Part shown: piece by piece, positions 43,170-51,752 of the stretch | Numbering within the stretch: the first letter of the stretch is position 1 | Layout: every line of letters starts with the position of its first letter | Source of the DNA: Streptomyces sp. WM6386 | Lineage (GTDB): Bacteria; Actinomycetota; Actinomycetes; Streptomycetales; Streptomycetaceae | Reading direction: 5' to 3' | Length of the DNA: 64,000 nt | NCBI RefSeq assembly: GCF_000972385.1 | Contig: NZ_JXTE01000047.1 | Coordinates: forward strand, 6,297-70,296 | Made by a program: the position numbers and the translations under genes | Notes under the pieces: model-generated | What the model saw: the letters and a program-made list of their open reading frames with translations, nothing else | Databases searched by the model: none | Told to the model about the DNA's origin: nothing

Positions 43170-43916
43170 CTATGAGGACGCGTCCACCTTCGCCAGGAAC
43201 GCCCCGAGCGCCTCGTTGAACTCCGTCGGCCGCTCCAGGTTCGGCATATGGGCGGCGCCCTCGATCACCAGCAGTTGCGACGAGGGCAGCGCCGCGTGCA
43301 TCGCCTCCGCGTCGGCGACGGGGGTGTACTCGTCGTCCGTGCCCACGACGACCAGGGCGGGGACCGTGACCCGGGTGAGCAGGTCGCGGTAGTCGGGACG
43401 GCCGGCGCGGGCGCGCAGGGCCGCCGCGGCGCCCCTCGGGGAGGTGGCCGTCATCATGCGGTGGACGTGGGCCTTCACCTCGGCATCCGCGTACGGGGCG
43501 ACCATCTTCTCCAGCACCTCGTCGGCGTAGCCCCGCATGCCCTCCCGCAGCAGGCGGTCCGCCATGGCGTGACGGACCTCGACGCCCTCGGGTGTCTCCG
43601 GCGCCGGGAACGTGTCGGCGAGGATCAGGCCGCGGATGCGGTCGGGGAACCGGCGGTAGCAGTCCATGACGATCTGGCCGCCCATGGACAGGCCCCCGAG
43701 GACGAACTCCGGGACCTTCAGCTGGTCGAGGAGTGCGGCGATGTCCCGCGCGAAATCCGGGAACCCGGTCACGGCGGGTGTCACCGGCGACGCCCCGTAG
43801 CCGCGCAGGTCGGGGGTGATCACCTGGCGGTCGGCGGAGAAGGCCGCGCGCTGCGGGTTCCACATCGTGTGGTCGAAGGGGTGGCCGTGGACCAGGACCA
43901 GAGGGAGTGTCGCCAT
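43170..43916 (-). CDS. alpha/beta-fold hydrolase
   Basis: 248 residues with oxyanion motif LVHGHPFDHTMW, nucleophile elbow GLSMGGQIV, acid VVVGTDDEYTP and His in IEGAAHMPNLERP: a complete Ser-Asp-His triad. Closest in style to 3-oxoadipate enol-lactonase or other small esterases; the substrate is unknown. The ATG at 43916 gives the usual N-terminus MATLPLVLVHG. It diverges from a MocR-type regulator 88 bases away; its position makes it a likely target. Confidence 0.88.
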   Translation of the reverse strand: MATLPLVLVHGHPFDHTMWNPQRAAFSADRQVITPDLRGYGASPVTPAVTGFPDFARDIAALLDQLKVPEFVLGGLSMGGQIVMDCYRRFPDRIRGLILADTFPAPETPEGVEVRHAMADRLLREGMRGYADEVLEKMVAPYADAEVKAHVHRMMTATSPRGAAAALRARAGRPDYRDLLTRVTVPALVVVGTDDEYTPVADAEAMHAALPSSQLLVIEGAAHMPNLERPTEFNEALGAFLAKVDASS

Positions 43917-43942
43917 GACGTCGACCCTAGGTCGCCCAACTC

Positions 43943-43976
43943 CTCGGTGCAATAAGATCTTTGCCCTCGGTGCAAT
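43943..43976. promoter_or_regulatory. direct-repeat operator of the MocR-type regulator
   Basis: CTCGGTGCAAT occurs at 43943-43953 and again at 43966-43976, 23 bases apart (about two helical turns), in the 87-base gap between the hydrolase and the regulator. Direct repeats are the typical recognition form of dimeric MocR proteins. Confidence 0.6.
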
Positions 43977-44003
43977 CATGTGCCGTGGCACGTAGGGGGA
44001 CTT

Positions 44004-45332
44004 GTGGACGACTACCGGCGCATCGCCGACCGACTCGCCGACGACATCACCGCCGGACGGCTCAAACCCGGTGAACGGCTGCCGCCGCAGCGGCAGTTCG
44101 CGCGGCGGCGCGGGATCGCCGGGTCGACGGCCGGGCGGGTGTACGGCGAACTCGTCCGGCGGGGACTGGTGGTGGGGGAGGTCGGGCGCGGCACCTTCGT
44201 GCGGGCCGCCCCGGCCGGGCCCGCCGGGCGGGCGCTGACCGAGCAGGCGACCCGGGCGCCCGTGAACATGGAGCTCAACTACCCTTCTGCGCCGGGCCAG
44301 TCGGAGCTCCTCGCCCCCGTCCTCGAGCCGCTGCTGCGCCCCGACGTCCTCGCCGAGGCGCTCCTCCCGGCCGCCGCCACCGGCACCGCGGCGGCGCGCG
44401 AGGCGGTGGCCGCACTCCTCGCGACCCCCGGCTGGCGCCCCGACCGGGCCCAGGTGCTGTTCACCGGCAACGCCCGCCAGGCCATCGCCGCCACCCTCGC
44501 CTCCCTGGTCCGGCCGGGCGGCCGGGTGGGTGTGGAGTCATTGACGTATCCCCTGGTCAAGGAGATCGCCGCGCGGCTGGGCAGCACCCTGGTGCCGCTG
44601 GCCGTGGACGAGGACGGTCCGCTGCCGCAGGCCATCACCGCCGCCCATCGCACGGCCCCGCTGTCCGCGCTCTACCTCCAGCCGACGCTGCACAACCCCA
44701 CGTCGCTGACGATGAGTTGGGACCGACGCCGCGAGATCGCGCTCACCGTGGCCGACCTGAACCTTCCGGTCGTCGAGGACCGCATCTGGTCCTTCCTCCA
44801 CCCGCACGCCCCCGACCCCCTCGCCGCCCACGCGCCCGCTCTCACGCACGTCGTCGACAGCCTGTCCAAGCGGGTCGCGCCGGGGCTCACCGTCGGCTTC
44901 GTCGTCGTACCGCCGGGCCGCCGCCACGCCGTGGCCGCCGCGATCCGCTCCGGCGGGTGGAGCGCGGGACGGTTCGCGCTGGAGGCGGCCGTACGGCTCG
45001 TCGGGTCGGGGGTCGTCCAGCTGCTGGTGGAGGCCAAGCGGGCGGACGCGGCCGAGCGGCAGCGGCTCGTCGCCCAGGAGCTCGACGGGTTCGTCGTACG
45101 GGCTCATCCGCAGCTCTATTACGCCTGGTGGGAGCTGCCCGCGCCGTGGCGTGCCGACACCTTCACGGCCGCCGCGGCGGCGCTCGGAATCGCCGTGACG
45201 CCTGGGCCGGCCTTCGCCGTCGACCCGAACCGGACGCCGGACGCGGTCAGGCTCGGGCTCGCGTCGGCCGCACCGCGGGATCTGGAACGGGCGCTGCGGA
45301 CGCTCGCCGGCGTCGTGCGTAAACGGCCGTGA
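44004..45332 (+). CDS. MocR-type regulator (GntR winged helix fused to a PLP aminotransferase fold)
   Basis: 442 residues. The N-terminal winged helix (about 1-70: LPPQRQFARRRGIAGSTAGR) is linked to a type I aminotransferase-like domain. The PLP Lys lies in VVDSLSKRVAPGLTVGF, with LYLQPTLHNPT and PVVEDRIW as cofactor-site residues (Asn, Asp). MocR proteins use PLP or its amino-acid adducts as the signal; targets are often vitamin B6, GABA or transporter genes. GTG at 44004 follows AGGGGGA; a GTG at 43980 is possible. Direct-repeat operator upstream suggests autoregulation. Confidence 0.9.
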   Translation: MDDYRRIADRLADDITAGRLKPGERLPPQRQFARRRGIAGSTAGRVYGELVRRGLVVGEVGRGTFVRAAPAGPAGRALTEQATRAPVNMELNYPSAPGQSELLAPVLEPLLRPDVLAEALLPAAATGTAAAREAVAALLATPGWRPDRAQVLFTGNARQAIAATLASLVRPGGRVGVESLTYPLVKEIAARLGSTLVPLAVDEDGPLPQAITAAHRTAPLSALYLQPTLHNPTSLTMSWDRRREIALTVADLNLPVVEDRIWSFLHPHAPDPLAAHAPALTHVVDSLSKRVAPGLTVGFVVVPPGRRHAVAAAIRSGGWSAGRFALEAAVRLVGSGVVQLLVEAKRADAAERQRLVAQELDGFVVRAHPQLYYAWWELPAPWRADTFTAAAAALGIAVTPGPAFAVDPNRTPDAVRLGLASAAPRDLERALRTLAGVVRKRP

Positions 45333-45837
45333 GCCAGGTGGCGCAGGCCGCGGTGAGGCCGAGGGCGACCAGCAGCCAGGAGACCGTGCGCAGGGTGGCG
45401 GTGAGGGCGTCGTAGAGGGCGCCGGCGGCCGGGCGGCGGGTCTCGTGCAGGTCGGAGAGGGTCAGATGGCGGCCGAGCGCCACCGCGACGCCCAGGAACG
45501 AGCCGCCCAGCGCTGTACCCAGTGAGGTCGCCGTGACCGCGCGGCGGCGGCAGGCGGCGACCGTGATACCGGCGGCGGCGAGGACCAGCGCGGTGACGGG
45601 GAGCCAGAATCCGGCGACCTCGAACGGCACGTAGGGGTCGGTGAGTTGATGCCGGAGCCGGGGGAGCTCGGCATTTCTTCCGTAGGTCGCCCAGGCCGCG
45701 AGCACCCCGAACGGCACGAGCAGACAGGCCGCGGCGATCAGGGCGGCCGACATGGCGTTGCGGAGGGGTGGGCGCACGGTTCCAGGCAAGGGGGGCGGGG
45801 GCGGGTGCACGACCGGGGTGACTGCATATGGCCGCAT
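45247..45837 (-). CDS. multi-spanning membrane protein of unknown function
   Basis: 196 residues with about four hydrophobic helices (near 30-50, 75-95, 105-125 and 148-170), a Pro-rich N-terminus and a basic C-terminal tail (ARRRRASAAPVPDP). No family recognised. Its last 86 bases overlap the end of the MocR gene on the other strand; high-GC coding potential on both strands makes the exact C-terminus less certain than the membrane part. Confidence 0.6.
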   Translation of the reverse strand: MRPYAVTPVVHPPPPPLPGTVRPPLRNAMSAALIAAACLLVPFGVLAAWATYGRNAELPRLRHQLTDPYVPFEVAGFWLPVTALVLAAAGITVAACRRRAVTATSLGTALGGSFLGVAVALGRHLTLSDLHETRRPAAGALYDALTATLRTVSWLLVALGLTAACATWLTAVYARRRRASAAPVPDPAVRPTRARA

Positions 45838-45874
45838 GACGGCACCCCCCGGACGAGCTCTCCGGTGGAGGGTT

Positions 45875-45888
45875 CACCCGAACGGGTG
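45875..45888. promoter_or_regulatory. candidate operator palindrome
   Basis: CACCCG-AA-CGGGTG is a perfect palindrome in the short divergent region between the 45837 and 45921 genes. No regulator is assigned to it. Confidence 0.3.
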
Positions 45889-45920
45889 TTTCCTGGAGCT
45901 GGGGAGAAGGAGGCCGATCC

Positions 45921-46505
45921 ATGCGCACCACTCCGGCCCTGCGGACCCTGGCCGCGGCCCTGCTCACCGGCGGCACCCTGGCCGTCGCGGCAGCGGGCAC
46001 CCCGGCAGCGGCCGCCGCCCCGCCGGCTTACGCCGACGGGCATGGCGATGGGGGTCCCCCCGCGCTCGAGCGAAGCCGAGAGCGTGGGGGAGGATCCGGC
46101 GCTCCGATCTGGGGCACCATCGTCTCCGGCGTCGACCTCAATGTGAGAGCCGCGCCCACCACTCACTCGCCCGTCGTCACACAGCTCTCGCCGTGGAGCC
46201 AGGACCGCGTGGACTGCAAGGTCCGGGGACAGCGAGTCAACGGCAATCCGTACTGGTACTGGCTCGAAGGCGCCCAGGGCTGGGCCAGCGCCGACTTCGT
46301 CGACACCGGCGGTCGCTCGGTGCCGAGCTGCGCCGACCCGTGTCCCGAGTGGAAGGACGGGGCCTGGAGCAACTGGGACGACCCGTACTGGAACGACTCA
46401 TGGAGCGCGTCGGGGTCCGGAACCTGGAGTTTCTCCGGCTCGTGGAGCTGGAGCGCCACCGGGTCCTCGGCGGATGCCTGGGACATGTTCCCGGGCAGTG
46501 GGTGA
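45921..46505 (+). CDS. secreted SH3b-domain protein
   Basis: 194 residues. Sec signal peptide (MRTTPALRTLAAALLTGGTL..., Ala-rich cleavage region near 35). One bacterial SH3 domain (about 62-125): GVDLNVRAAPTTHSPVVTQL, WYWLEGAQGWASADFVD. Two Cys in the domain boundary (DCKV and SCADPC) may form disulfides. The C-terminus is Trp/Ser-rich (SGSWSWSATGSS). Likely a cell-wall-associated protein. RBS GAAGGAGG is strong. The linker GGPPALERSRERGGG is encoded by a REP-like palindromic repeat. Confidence 0.82.
   Translation: MRTTPALRTLAAALLTGGTLAVAAAGTPAAAAAPPAYADGHGDGGPPALERSRERGGGSGAPIWGTIVSGVDLNVRAAPTTHSPVVTQLSPWSQDRVDCKVRGQRVNGNPYWYWLEGAQGWASADFVDTGGRSVPSCADPCPEWKDGAWSNWDDPYWNDSWSASGSGTWSFSGSWSWSATGSSADAWDMFPGSG
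46050..46092. repeat. REP-like palindromic element inside the SH3b gene
   Basis: About 43 bases, from GGGGGTCCCCCC through CTCGAGCGAAGCCGAGAG to GTGGGGGAGG; the inner GCTC/GAGC and outer C/G runs can form a cruciform. It is in frame and adds about 15 residues. From memory this resembles a dispersed Streptomyces repeat; not checked. Confidence 0.6.
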
Positions 46506-46517
46506 GAGAGGGAGACG

Positions 46518-46548
46518 AAGGGGCCCGGCAGCGGCTGCCGGGCCCCTT
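46518..46548. terminator. hairpin terminator
   Basis: Perfect 14-base stem (46518-46531 and 46535-46548), loop CGG, followed by TT on the plus strand; between converging genes. Confidence 0.85.
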
Positions 46549-46566
46549 TGCCCAGGTCACCCTCGG

Positions 46567-47013
46567 TCAGCGCAGACGGTTTCCGGCCCCGTCCTCGCGC
46601 GTGTAGTAGCGGTAGAAGAACACGCCGAAGACGCTCGCCGTGACCACCAGTCCCAGGACCGCGGACCGCAGCACGCTCTCGCCGGTCTGGCTGTACAGGA
46701 AACCGACCGCGGCGCCCGCGAAGCCGGACTTCACCAGAGAGTGCAGCTCGCGCTTGAGCAGCGGCGCGAACGTCGCCACCGCGATGCACAGCACGATGAA
46801 CGCGAGCGCGGTCACGAAGCCGAACAGGATGTTCCAGCCGGTGATCTCGCCGCCGCCGCGCCGGTTGGCCGCGGCCCAGTAGCCGTAGACCAGGCCGAGG
46901 ACGACGGGGATCCCGTACCGCGCCGCCCTGTGGACCTGCTCGCTGAAGACATCAGGTGTTCCGCGGGTCGTTCCGCGGGTCGTTCCGCCGGACGCGGGTG
47001 CCGCATGAGCCAT
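46567..47013 (-). CDS. small multi-spanning membrane protein
   Basis: 148 residues. An N-terminal hydrophilic part with a TTRG repeat (from TTCCGCGGGTCG-type DNA repeats near 46960-46985), then four probable membrane helices (YGIPVVLGLVYGYWAAA, ILFGFVTALAFIVLCIAV, SGFAGAAVGFLYS, SAVLGLVVTASVFGVFFY). No named domain. Start at 47013 supported by GAGGAG seven bases upstream, within the palindrome GAGAGGAGTCCTCTC. Confidence 0.7.
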   Translation of the reverse strand: MAHAAPASGGTTRGTTRGTPDVFSEQVHRAARYGIPVVLGLVYGYWAAANRRGGGEITGWNILFGFVTALAFIVLCIAVATFAPLLKRELHSLVKSGFAGAAVGFLYSQTGESVLRSAVLGLVVTASVFGVFFYRYYTREDGAGNRLR

Positions 47014-47150
47014 GAGAGGACTCCTCTCTCTCGCCCCCGGATTGCCCCCGGATTCCAGAGCACACCTGGGAGGAGCCCCTGGCAAGTCGGCGGAACGCGG
47101 TATTCGGCACCGGATGGCGACCCCGGGCACCCCGTGTTTCGCTGAACGGC

Positions 47151-48485
47151 ATGAAGCGCGACATCCGCAGCCGCAGTGAGCTGCTGCGGATCCGCGGCCG
47201 CAGTGTCGCCTGGGTGCCGCCGCTGCTGATGCTCGTCGGGATCACGCTGACCGACTTCAACACCGCCGGCGCGTTCCGGATGATCACCTGGGTCGTGCTG
47301 GTCCCCGGTATCGCCGCCGCGATCTGCGGGGTGTGGGGCACAGCGGTCTTCGCCGTGCTCGCGCTGCTGAACTATCTCCTCGCGGACACCTCGTACCCGG
47401 ACCAGTACCAGAGCGGACTGCCCGACTTCCTCCTCGTCGGCATCGGCGGTGTCCTCGCCGTGCTGGCCTGCGCGGTCCGGGTGCGCGGTGAGCGGCTGAT
47501 GCTGCACATGCGGGACGTCGCCGACACCACGCGCCGCACGGTGCTGCGCCCCCTCCCCGTGGACTGGGGCGGCCTGGAGCACGCGGCGGTCTATCTCGCC
47601 TCCGATGTCGAGGCCCGGGTCGGCGGCGACTTCTACGACATCCAGCCCGGTCCGCACGGCACCCGGGTCCTGGTCGGCGACGTCCAGGGCAAGGGCCTCG
47701 CCGCGGTGGAGGCGGCCGCCGCGCTGCTCGGTACGTTCCGCGAGGCCGCGTACCACGAGGCGGACCTCACGACGGTCGCGGACCGTCTGGAGGTACGGAT
47801 GGTGCGGCACCGCCGGCACATCAAGGCACTGGCCGCTGCCGTCGAACCTCCGCCTGCCCCGCGGCGTCCGGCACGCACGCTCGCCGCGTTGCCGGACCGC
47901 TCAGGTGGCTCCGCCACAAGGGCACTCCGGCGCCTTGCGATCGCACGCACCGGACGCCGCGGGGCCCGCCCTCCGGGCGGACGACGGGGGTTCGACGGCA
48001 GCGGCCCCCGCGGTGACGGCGACGGCAACCGCTTCGCCACGGCGGTGCTGCTCGGCTTCCCCGACGACGACACCGGCGCGGTCGACGCCGTCGTCTTCGG
48101 CCATGAACCCCCGCTGGTCGTCGGCCCCCACGGGGTACGGCACCTGCCGCCCGGCGAGGCCCTCCCGCTCGGACTGGGCGAACTCGCCACCGGCGGCCCG
48201 CCCCCGGTGCTGCGGGTGCCCCTGGCGCCCGGCGAGACGCTGCTGCTGACGACGGACGGCGTGACCGAGGCCCGGGACGCCGGCGGCCTCTTCTACCCGC
48301 TCGCCGCCGAGGTCACCGACGCCGTCGCCGCCGATCCGCGCATCGCCGAACCGCACCGGCTGGTCGCCTTCGTCCGCGACCGCACCCTGCGGCACTGCGG
48401 AGGACGGCTGGCCGACGACACGACGGCGTTCGCGGTCCGGCGGCCGGTGGGCAGTCCGTCAGGAAAGGGACGTTTGCAGTCCTGA
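47151..48485 (+). CDS. membrane SpoIIE-type PP2C phosphatase carrying a repeat insertion
   Basis: 444 residues. Three to four N-terminal membrane helices (about 20-110), then a PP2C/SpoIIE domain: EARVGGDFYDIQPGPHG, VGDVQGKGLAAVEAAA, FGHEPPLVVGPHG, TTDGVTEARDAGG and LADDTTAFAV, so all metal-binding Asp residues are present. It should dephosphorylate an anti-anti-sigma factor. About 58 residues between HIKALAAAVE and GDGDGNRFATA are Arg/Pro/Gly-rich and foreign to the family; they coincide with a 176-bp MITE-like palindrome. The insertion keeps the frame, but its effect on activity is unknown. Confidence 0.88.
   Translation: MKRDIRSRSELLRIRGRSVAWVPPLLMLVGITLTDFNTAGAFRMITWVVLVPGIAAAICGVWGTAVFAVLALLNYLLADTSYPDQYQSGLPDFLLVGIGGVLAVLACAVRVRGERLMLHMRDVADTTRRTVLRPLPVDWGGLEHAAVYLASDVEARVGGDFYDIQPGPHGTRVLVGDVQGKGLAAVEAAAALLGTFREAAYHEADLTTVADRLEVRMVRHRRHIKALAAAVEPPPAPRRPARTLAALPDRSGGSATRALRRLAIARTGRRGARPPGGRRGFDGSGPRGDGDGNRFATAVLLGFPDDDTGAVDAVVFGHEPPLVVGPHGVRHLPPGEALPLGLGELATGGPPPVLRVPLAPGETLLLTTDGVTEARDAGGLFYPLAAEVTDAVAADPRIAEPHRLVAFVRDRTLRHCGGRLADDTTAFAVRRPVGSPSGKGRLQS
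47831..48006. mobile_element. MITE-like palindromic element in the SpoIIE gene
   Basis: Perfect 18-base terminal inverted repeats (47831-47848 GGCCGCTGCCGTCGAACC and 47989-48006) enclose a second inverted pair (CCCCGCGGCGTCCGG and its complement). No ORF of its own. It replaces or adds sequence inside the phosphatase domain while leaving it open. No target-site duplication is obvious. Confidence 0.6.
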
Positions 48486-48554
48486 GGTCCACCTTTGCAG
48501 CCGCAGCGGTTACGGTGCTGCCGTACGTGATCGACGGGGGATGGGGAGGGACCG

Positions 48555-49613
48555 ATGCCCGGAACCGTGCTGCTGCTGGCCGCCGCACCGGCGGGCAAGG
48601 GGTGTTTGGTCGACGCGGCCTCCGTGCTCCCCGTCCTCGCCGCCGTACCGCCCGCCGTCCTGTCCGGCACGGACACGGCCAACGTGGTCGAGCTCGCGGA
48701 CCCGTTGGAGCCGCAGGCGGTCCTGACGCGGCTGCGTGCCGCCGCGGCGGCCCCCGGCCCGCTCACCGTGTTCCTCACCGGCCAGCTCCAGTTGGACCGC
48801 CGCCAGCACCTGCCCCACCTCGCGCTGGCCCGCACCACGCCCTCGACGGTCCGCTACACCGCCTTCCCCTGGCACTGGTTCCGGGAGGAGCTGCGGCTGC
48901 GCCCGGCCGGCGCGACGGCTTTCGTCCTCGATCTGCACGCCGACCCGGAGACGTGGGAGTGGCTGCGGGCCAACCCCCTGGACACGGGCCGCAACAACGC
49001 CGTCCACGGCCGGATCGCACCGCCGCCGCCCCGGCGTACGGTGTCGACGCCCGCGTACATGAAGGCCGTGGCGACGATTCTGCGCAGTGGGCACCGGCCC
49101 CCGCTGGTGCAGTTGCACCAGCAGGCGCTGAGCCGGACCCCGCAGGAGAGCGTGGGGCACGTCCTGAGCGCGCAGGGGCCCACCGCGGGTGACCCGCACG
49201 TGCTGATCTCGGCCGCCGTCGCGGCCCGGCGGCACGGGGACGCCGACTCACTGGCCGCGCACCACGAGCTGACCGCCGTACGCGCGCACGGGCCGGCCTC
49301 CGAGGAGGCGCTGCACTGGAGCGAGGTCCGGGCGGATCTGGCGATGTTCGCCGGCGACCCGGCGCGCAGTTGCCGGGCCTGGCTGTCCGTGGCCACCACG
49401 CGGCTGGCCGCCGGGCAGGCCCCGGACGCGCCCGCCGTGGAGGCCGCCGCCGACCGGGCCCACCATCAGTGGGGGCGGATCGACGACCCGGCGCGGGCCC
49501 GGGAACTCGGGCCCGCGCTGGCCGGCTTGAGGGCGCGGGTGCCAGGACGCCGCGAGGGCGCCCTGGACCATGTGCACAGGCAGCTGGGCCGCCTTCAGAC
49601 GATCAGCTCGTGA
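48555..49613 (+). CDS. conserved hypothetical protein
   Basis: 352 residues, no signal peptide or membrane helix. The first half is alpha/beta (TVLLLAAAPAGKGCLVDAAS, PLTVFLTGQLQLDRRQHLPH, ATAFVLDLHADPETWEW), like a small nucleotide or hydrolase fold without a recognised motif. The second half is all-helical (DPHVLISAAVAARRHGDADS, ARSCRAWLSVATTRLA), TPR-like. Its end overlaps the end of the leftward secreted protein by 11 bases. It lies upstream of the EACC1 operon but is separated by the opposite-strand gene, so a link is unproven. Confidence 0.65.
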   Translation: MPGTVLLLAAAPAGKGCLVDAASVLPVLAAVPPAVLSGTDTANVVELADPLEPQAVLTRLRAAAAAPGPLTVFLTGQLQLDRRQHLPHLALARTTPSTVRYTAFPWHWFREELRLRPAGATAFVLDLHADPETWEWLRANPLDTGRNNAVHGRIAPPPPRRTVSTPAYMKAVATILRSGHRPPLVQLHQQALSRTPQESVGHVLSAQGPTAGDPHVLISAAVAARRHGDADSLAAHHELTAVRAHGPASEEALHWSEVRADLAMFAGDPARSCRAWLSVATTRLAAGQAPDAPAVEAAADRAHHQWGRIDDPARARELGPALAGLRARVPGRREGALDHVHRQLGRLQTISS

Positions 49614-51570
49614 AGATGAAGTACTTCCACGCGCCGTGCGTCGTCGAGTTCACGGTGTCGCCCGACGAGGAGTTGATGTACGAGGAGCGCATCCGCATCC
49701 GGTAGCCCGTCTCGTGCTCACCGGTGAGCTCCACCTTCGAGATGCCCGCGGAGCCCAGCGCGAAGTACTCCGAGCCGAGGTCGTACCAGGTGCCGTCGTA
49801 GTAGAACTCGAGCTCGAGGCGCTGCTCGCGGCCCGGGTACGCCGTCATCGTGGTCGTGAACACGGGGTTCTTGGACTTCTTGAAGTAGTAGTAGGTGTGT
49901 CCCCACGTGTACTTCGTCTTGTAGTGCTTGCTGACGGCCGTCGACACCTTCACCTTGGCGCCGACCGTGCTCGACACCGTCTTCGGCGCGTACCGGGCGT
50001 CGCCCAGGAACTTCGCCGTGACCTTGGTGTCCCGCTTCAGGTCGAGGGTGACGGACAGGTTGCCGCTGGAGTTGACCGTGGCGGACTTCACCAGCTTGTT
50101 GGCCTTGTCCCCGCCGAACGGGTCGGCCCAGATCTCCACCTTGCGGCTCTTGTACGTCGTACCGAGGTGCGCGGTGAACTTGACGTCCTTGCCGTACGAA
50201 TAGACCTTGCCGTTGTTGTTCAGCGTCAGGGTCGTCTTGGCGCGGGAGACGTCGACGGTGTCGGAGCCGGTGCCGGCCGCGTGGCCGGCGTCGCCGGCGT
50301 ACTTCAGCGTGTACTTGACCTTGCCGCCGACCGTCGGGGTGTCGGTGAAGGAGTACGTGCCGTCGGACTTCACCGTGACCGCGGGGAGCGCCTTGCCGGA
50401 GGTGTTCTCCAGGTCGGTGCGCGTCGCGGTCAGCTTGATGCCGGCGGGCAGCGCGACCTTGGAGGAGACCTTGCCCTTGACGGTGAGCTTCTTGGCGCGG
50501 GTGGCGGTGGCCGGGGCGGTGACCGTGATGGCGGTCGTGGCCTTGGTGGGGGCGACGAGGACCCGCAGGCGGTAGACGCCGTCGTAGTTGGACGACACCG
50601 CGAACAGCCGGGAAGCGTCCGGCGCCCAGCCCAGGCCCCGGTCGACGAGCAGGTCGGCGTTGCCGCCGCTGCTGGTGGAGGGGAAGTCGTACTCCCGCAC
50701 CGAGGTGGCGGAGCCCGGCTTGAACACGTACACGTCCGGGTCGTACGAGCCGTCGATGCCGGCCGCGACCGAGCCGTCGGGCGCGATGTCCACGGCGTTC
50801 GGGTAGGCGTTGGTCGGGTACTTGCCGTCGGCCGTCAGGTCCGAGGTCTTGTAGACCGCCTGGTAGTACGGCGCCCCGCTGGCCACGACCACGTGCTGCC
50901 CGTCGGGCGTGAGGGCGAGGTCGCGCATGTTGCCGCCCTCGACGGTGCTGTGCGCGGTACGGGTGAGGGTGCCCGAAGTGGTGTCGTAGACGGCCAGTTC
51001 GGACGGGCTCTGCTGGGGCATGCCCGCGACGATCCTGCCGGGCGCGCCCGGGCTGGTGTCCAGCATCGGGGCGGCGCCGAACCAGGTGTTGTCGGTCTCC
51101 TGGTCCAGGGCCACCGGGTGCTCCGGGGCGGCGAGGTCGACGTAGCCGATGTCGCCCGGGTAGCCGAACCACAGCCTGTCGCCGTCCAGGGCCGGGTACT
51201 TGGGGTCGGTGGAGGTGCCCACCGGGTAGCGGGCGGACTCGGTCGCGGTCGCCGTGTCGAAGGCGACGATCGCGTCGGTGCCGCCGGGCACCGCCGCGTA
51301 CAGCGTGCCCGAGTCCGCGGACAGTTCGAGTCCGGTGACGCCGGGCAGCGACGTCAGCTGCTTGACGACCGTCCCGGCGTAGTCGGTGACGACGATCTTG
51401 CCGTTGGACGGGTCGCTGACGAAGACCCGCTGGTGGACTCCGTCCACCACGATGTCGCCGACGGCCTTGACCGGCAGGATCTTGGCCGAGTCCGCGGACG
51501 CCGGCGTGGCGGTCAGGACCGCCGAGCTGAAGAGGACCGCCAAGGTGGTGGCGGCCGTGAGGGAGCGCAT
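49603..51570 (-). CDS. large secreted protein: beta-propeller plus Ig-like domains
   Basis: 655 residues with a Sec signal (MRSLTAATTLAVLFSSAVLTA, cleavage near ASADS). N-terminal six- or seven-bladed YVTN-type propeller (about 30-345: VSDPSNGKIVVTDYAGTVVK, GLELSADSGTLYAAVPGGT, DLALTPDGQHVVVASG). Then two or three Ig-like domains (about 350-560: KKLTVKGKVSS, GKDVKFTAHLGTTYKSR, KVTAKFLGDARYAPKT) and a C-terminal Tyr/Lys-rich domain ending WKYFIFTS. No enzyme motif; probably adhesion or surface. GTG 51576 could also be the start. Confidence 0.8.
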   Translation of the reverse strand: MRSLTAATTLAVLFSSAVLTATPASADSAKILPVKAVGDIVVDGVHQRVFVSDPSNGKIVVTDYAGTVVKQLTSLPGVTGLELSADSGTLYAAVPGGTDAIVAFDTATATESARYPVGTSTDPKYPALDGDRLWFGYPGDIGYVDLAAPEHPVALDQETDNTWFGAAPMLDTSPGAPGRIVAGMPQQSPSELAVYDTTSGTLTRTAHSTVEGGNMRDLALTPDGQHVVVASGAPYYQAVYKTSDLTADGKYPTNAYPNAVDIAPDGSVAAGIDGSYDPDVYVFKPGSATSVREYDFPSTSSGGNADLLVDRGLGWAPDASRLFAVSSNYDGVYRLRVLVAPTKATTAITVTAPATATRAKKLTVKGKVSSKVALPAGIKLTATRTDLENTSGKALPAVTVKSDGTYSFTDTPTVGGKVKYTLKYAGDAGHAAGTGSDTVDVSRAKTTLTLNNNGKVYSYGKDVKFTAHLGTTYKSRKVEIWADPFGGDKANKLVKSATVNSSGNLSVTLDLKRDTKVTAKFLGDARYAPKTVSSTVGAKVKVSTAVSKHYKTKYTWGHTYYYFKKSKNPVFTTTMTAYPGREQRLELEFYYDGTWYDLGSEYFALGSAGISKVELTGEHETGYRMRMRSSYINSSSGDTVNSTTHGAWKYFIFTS

Positions 51571-51752
51571 ACGCACTTCTGGTTCGAACCCCCCGGTACG
51601 AAAGTGGAGGCCCACGCGCACAGCCATGTGTGGAACCTGTGGGGCGCGTGTGGCGAGTGAGCGAAGAGTAAGTCATGCCACCGACAACGTCGGCACAGGG
51701 GTCCCGTACAAACCCTCCCGTGCACACAACTCCGCTGCCATGATGGTGAGTT

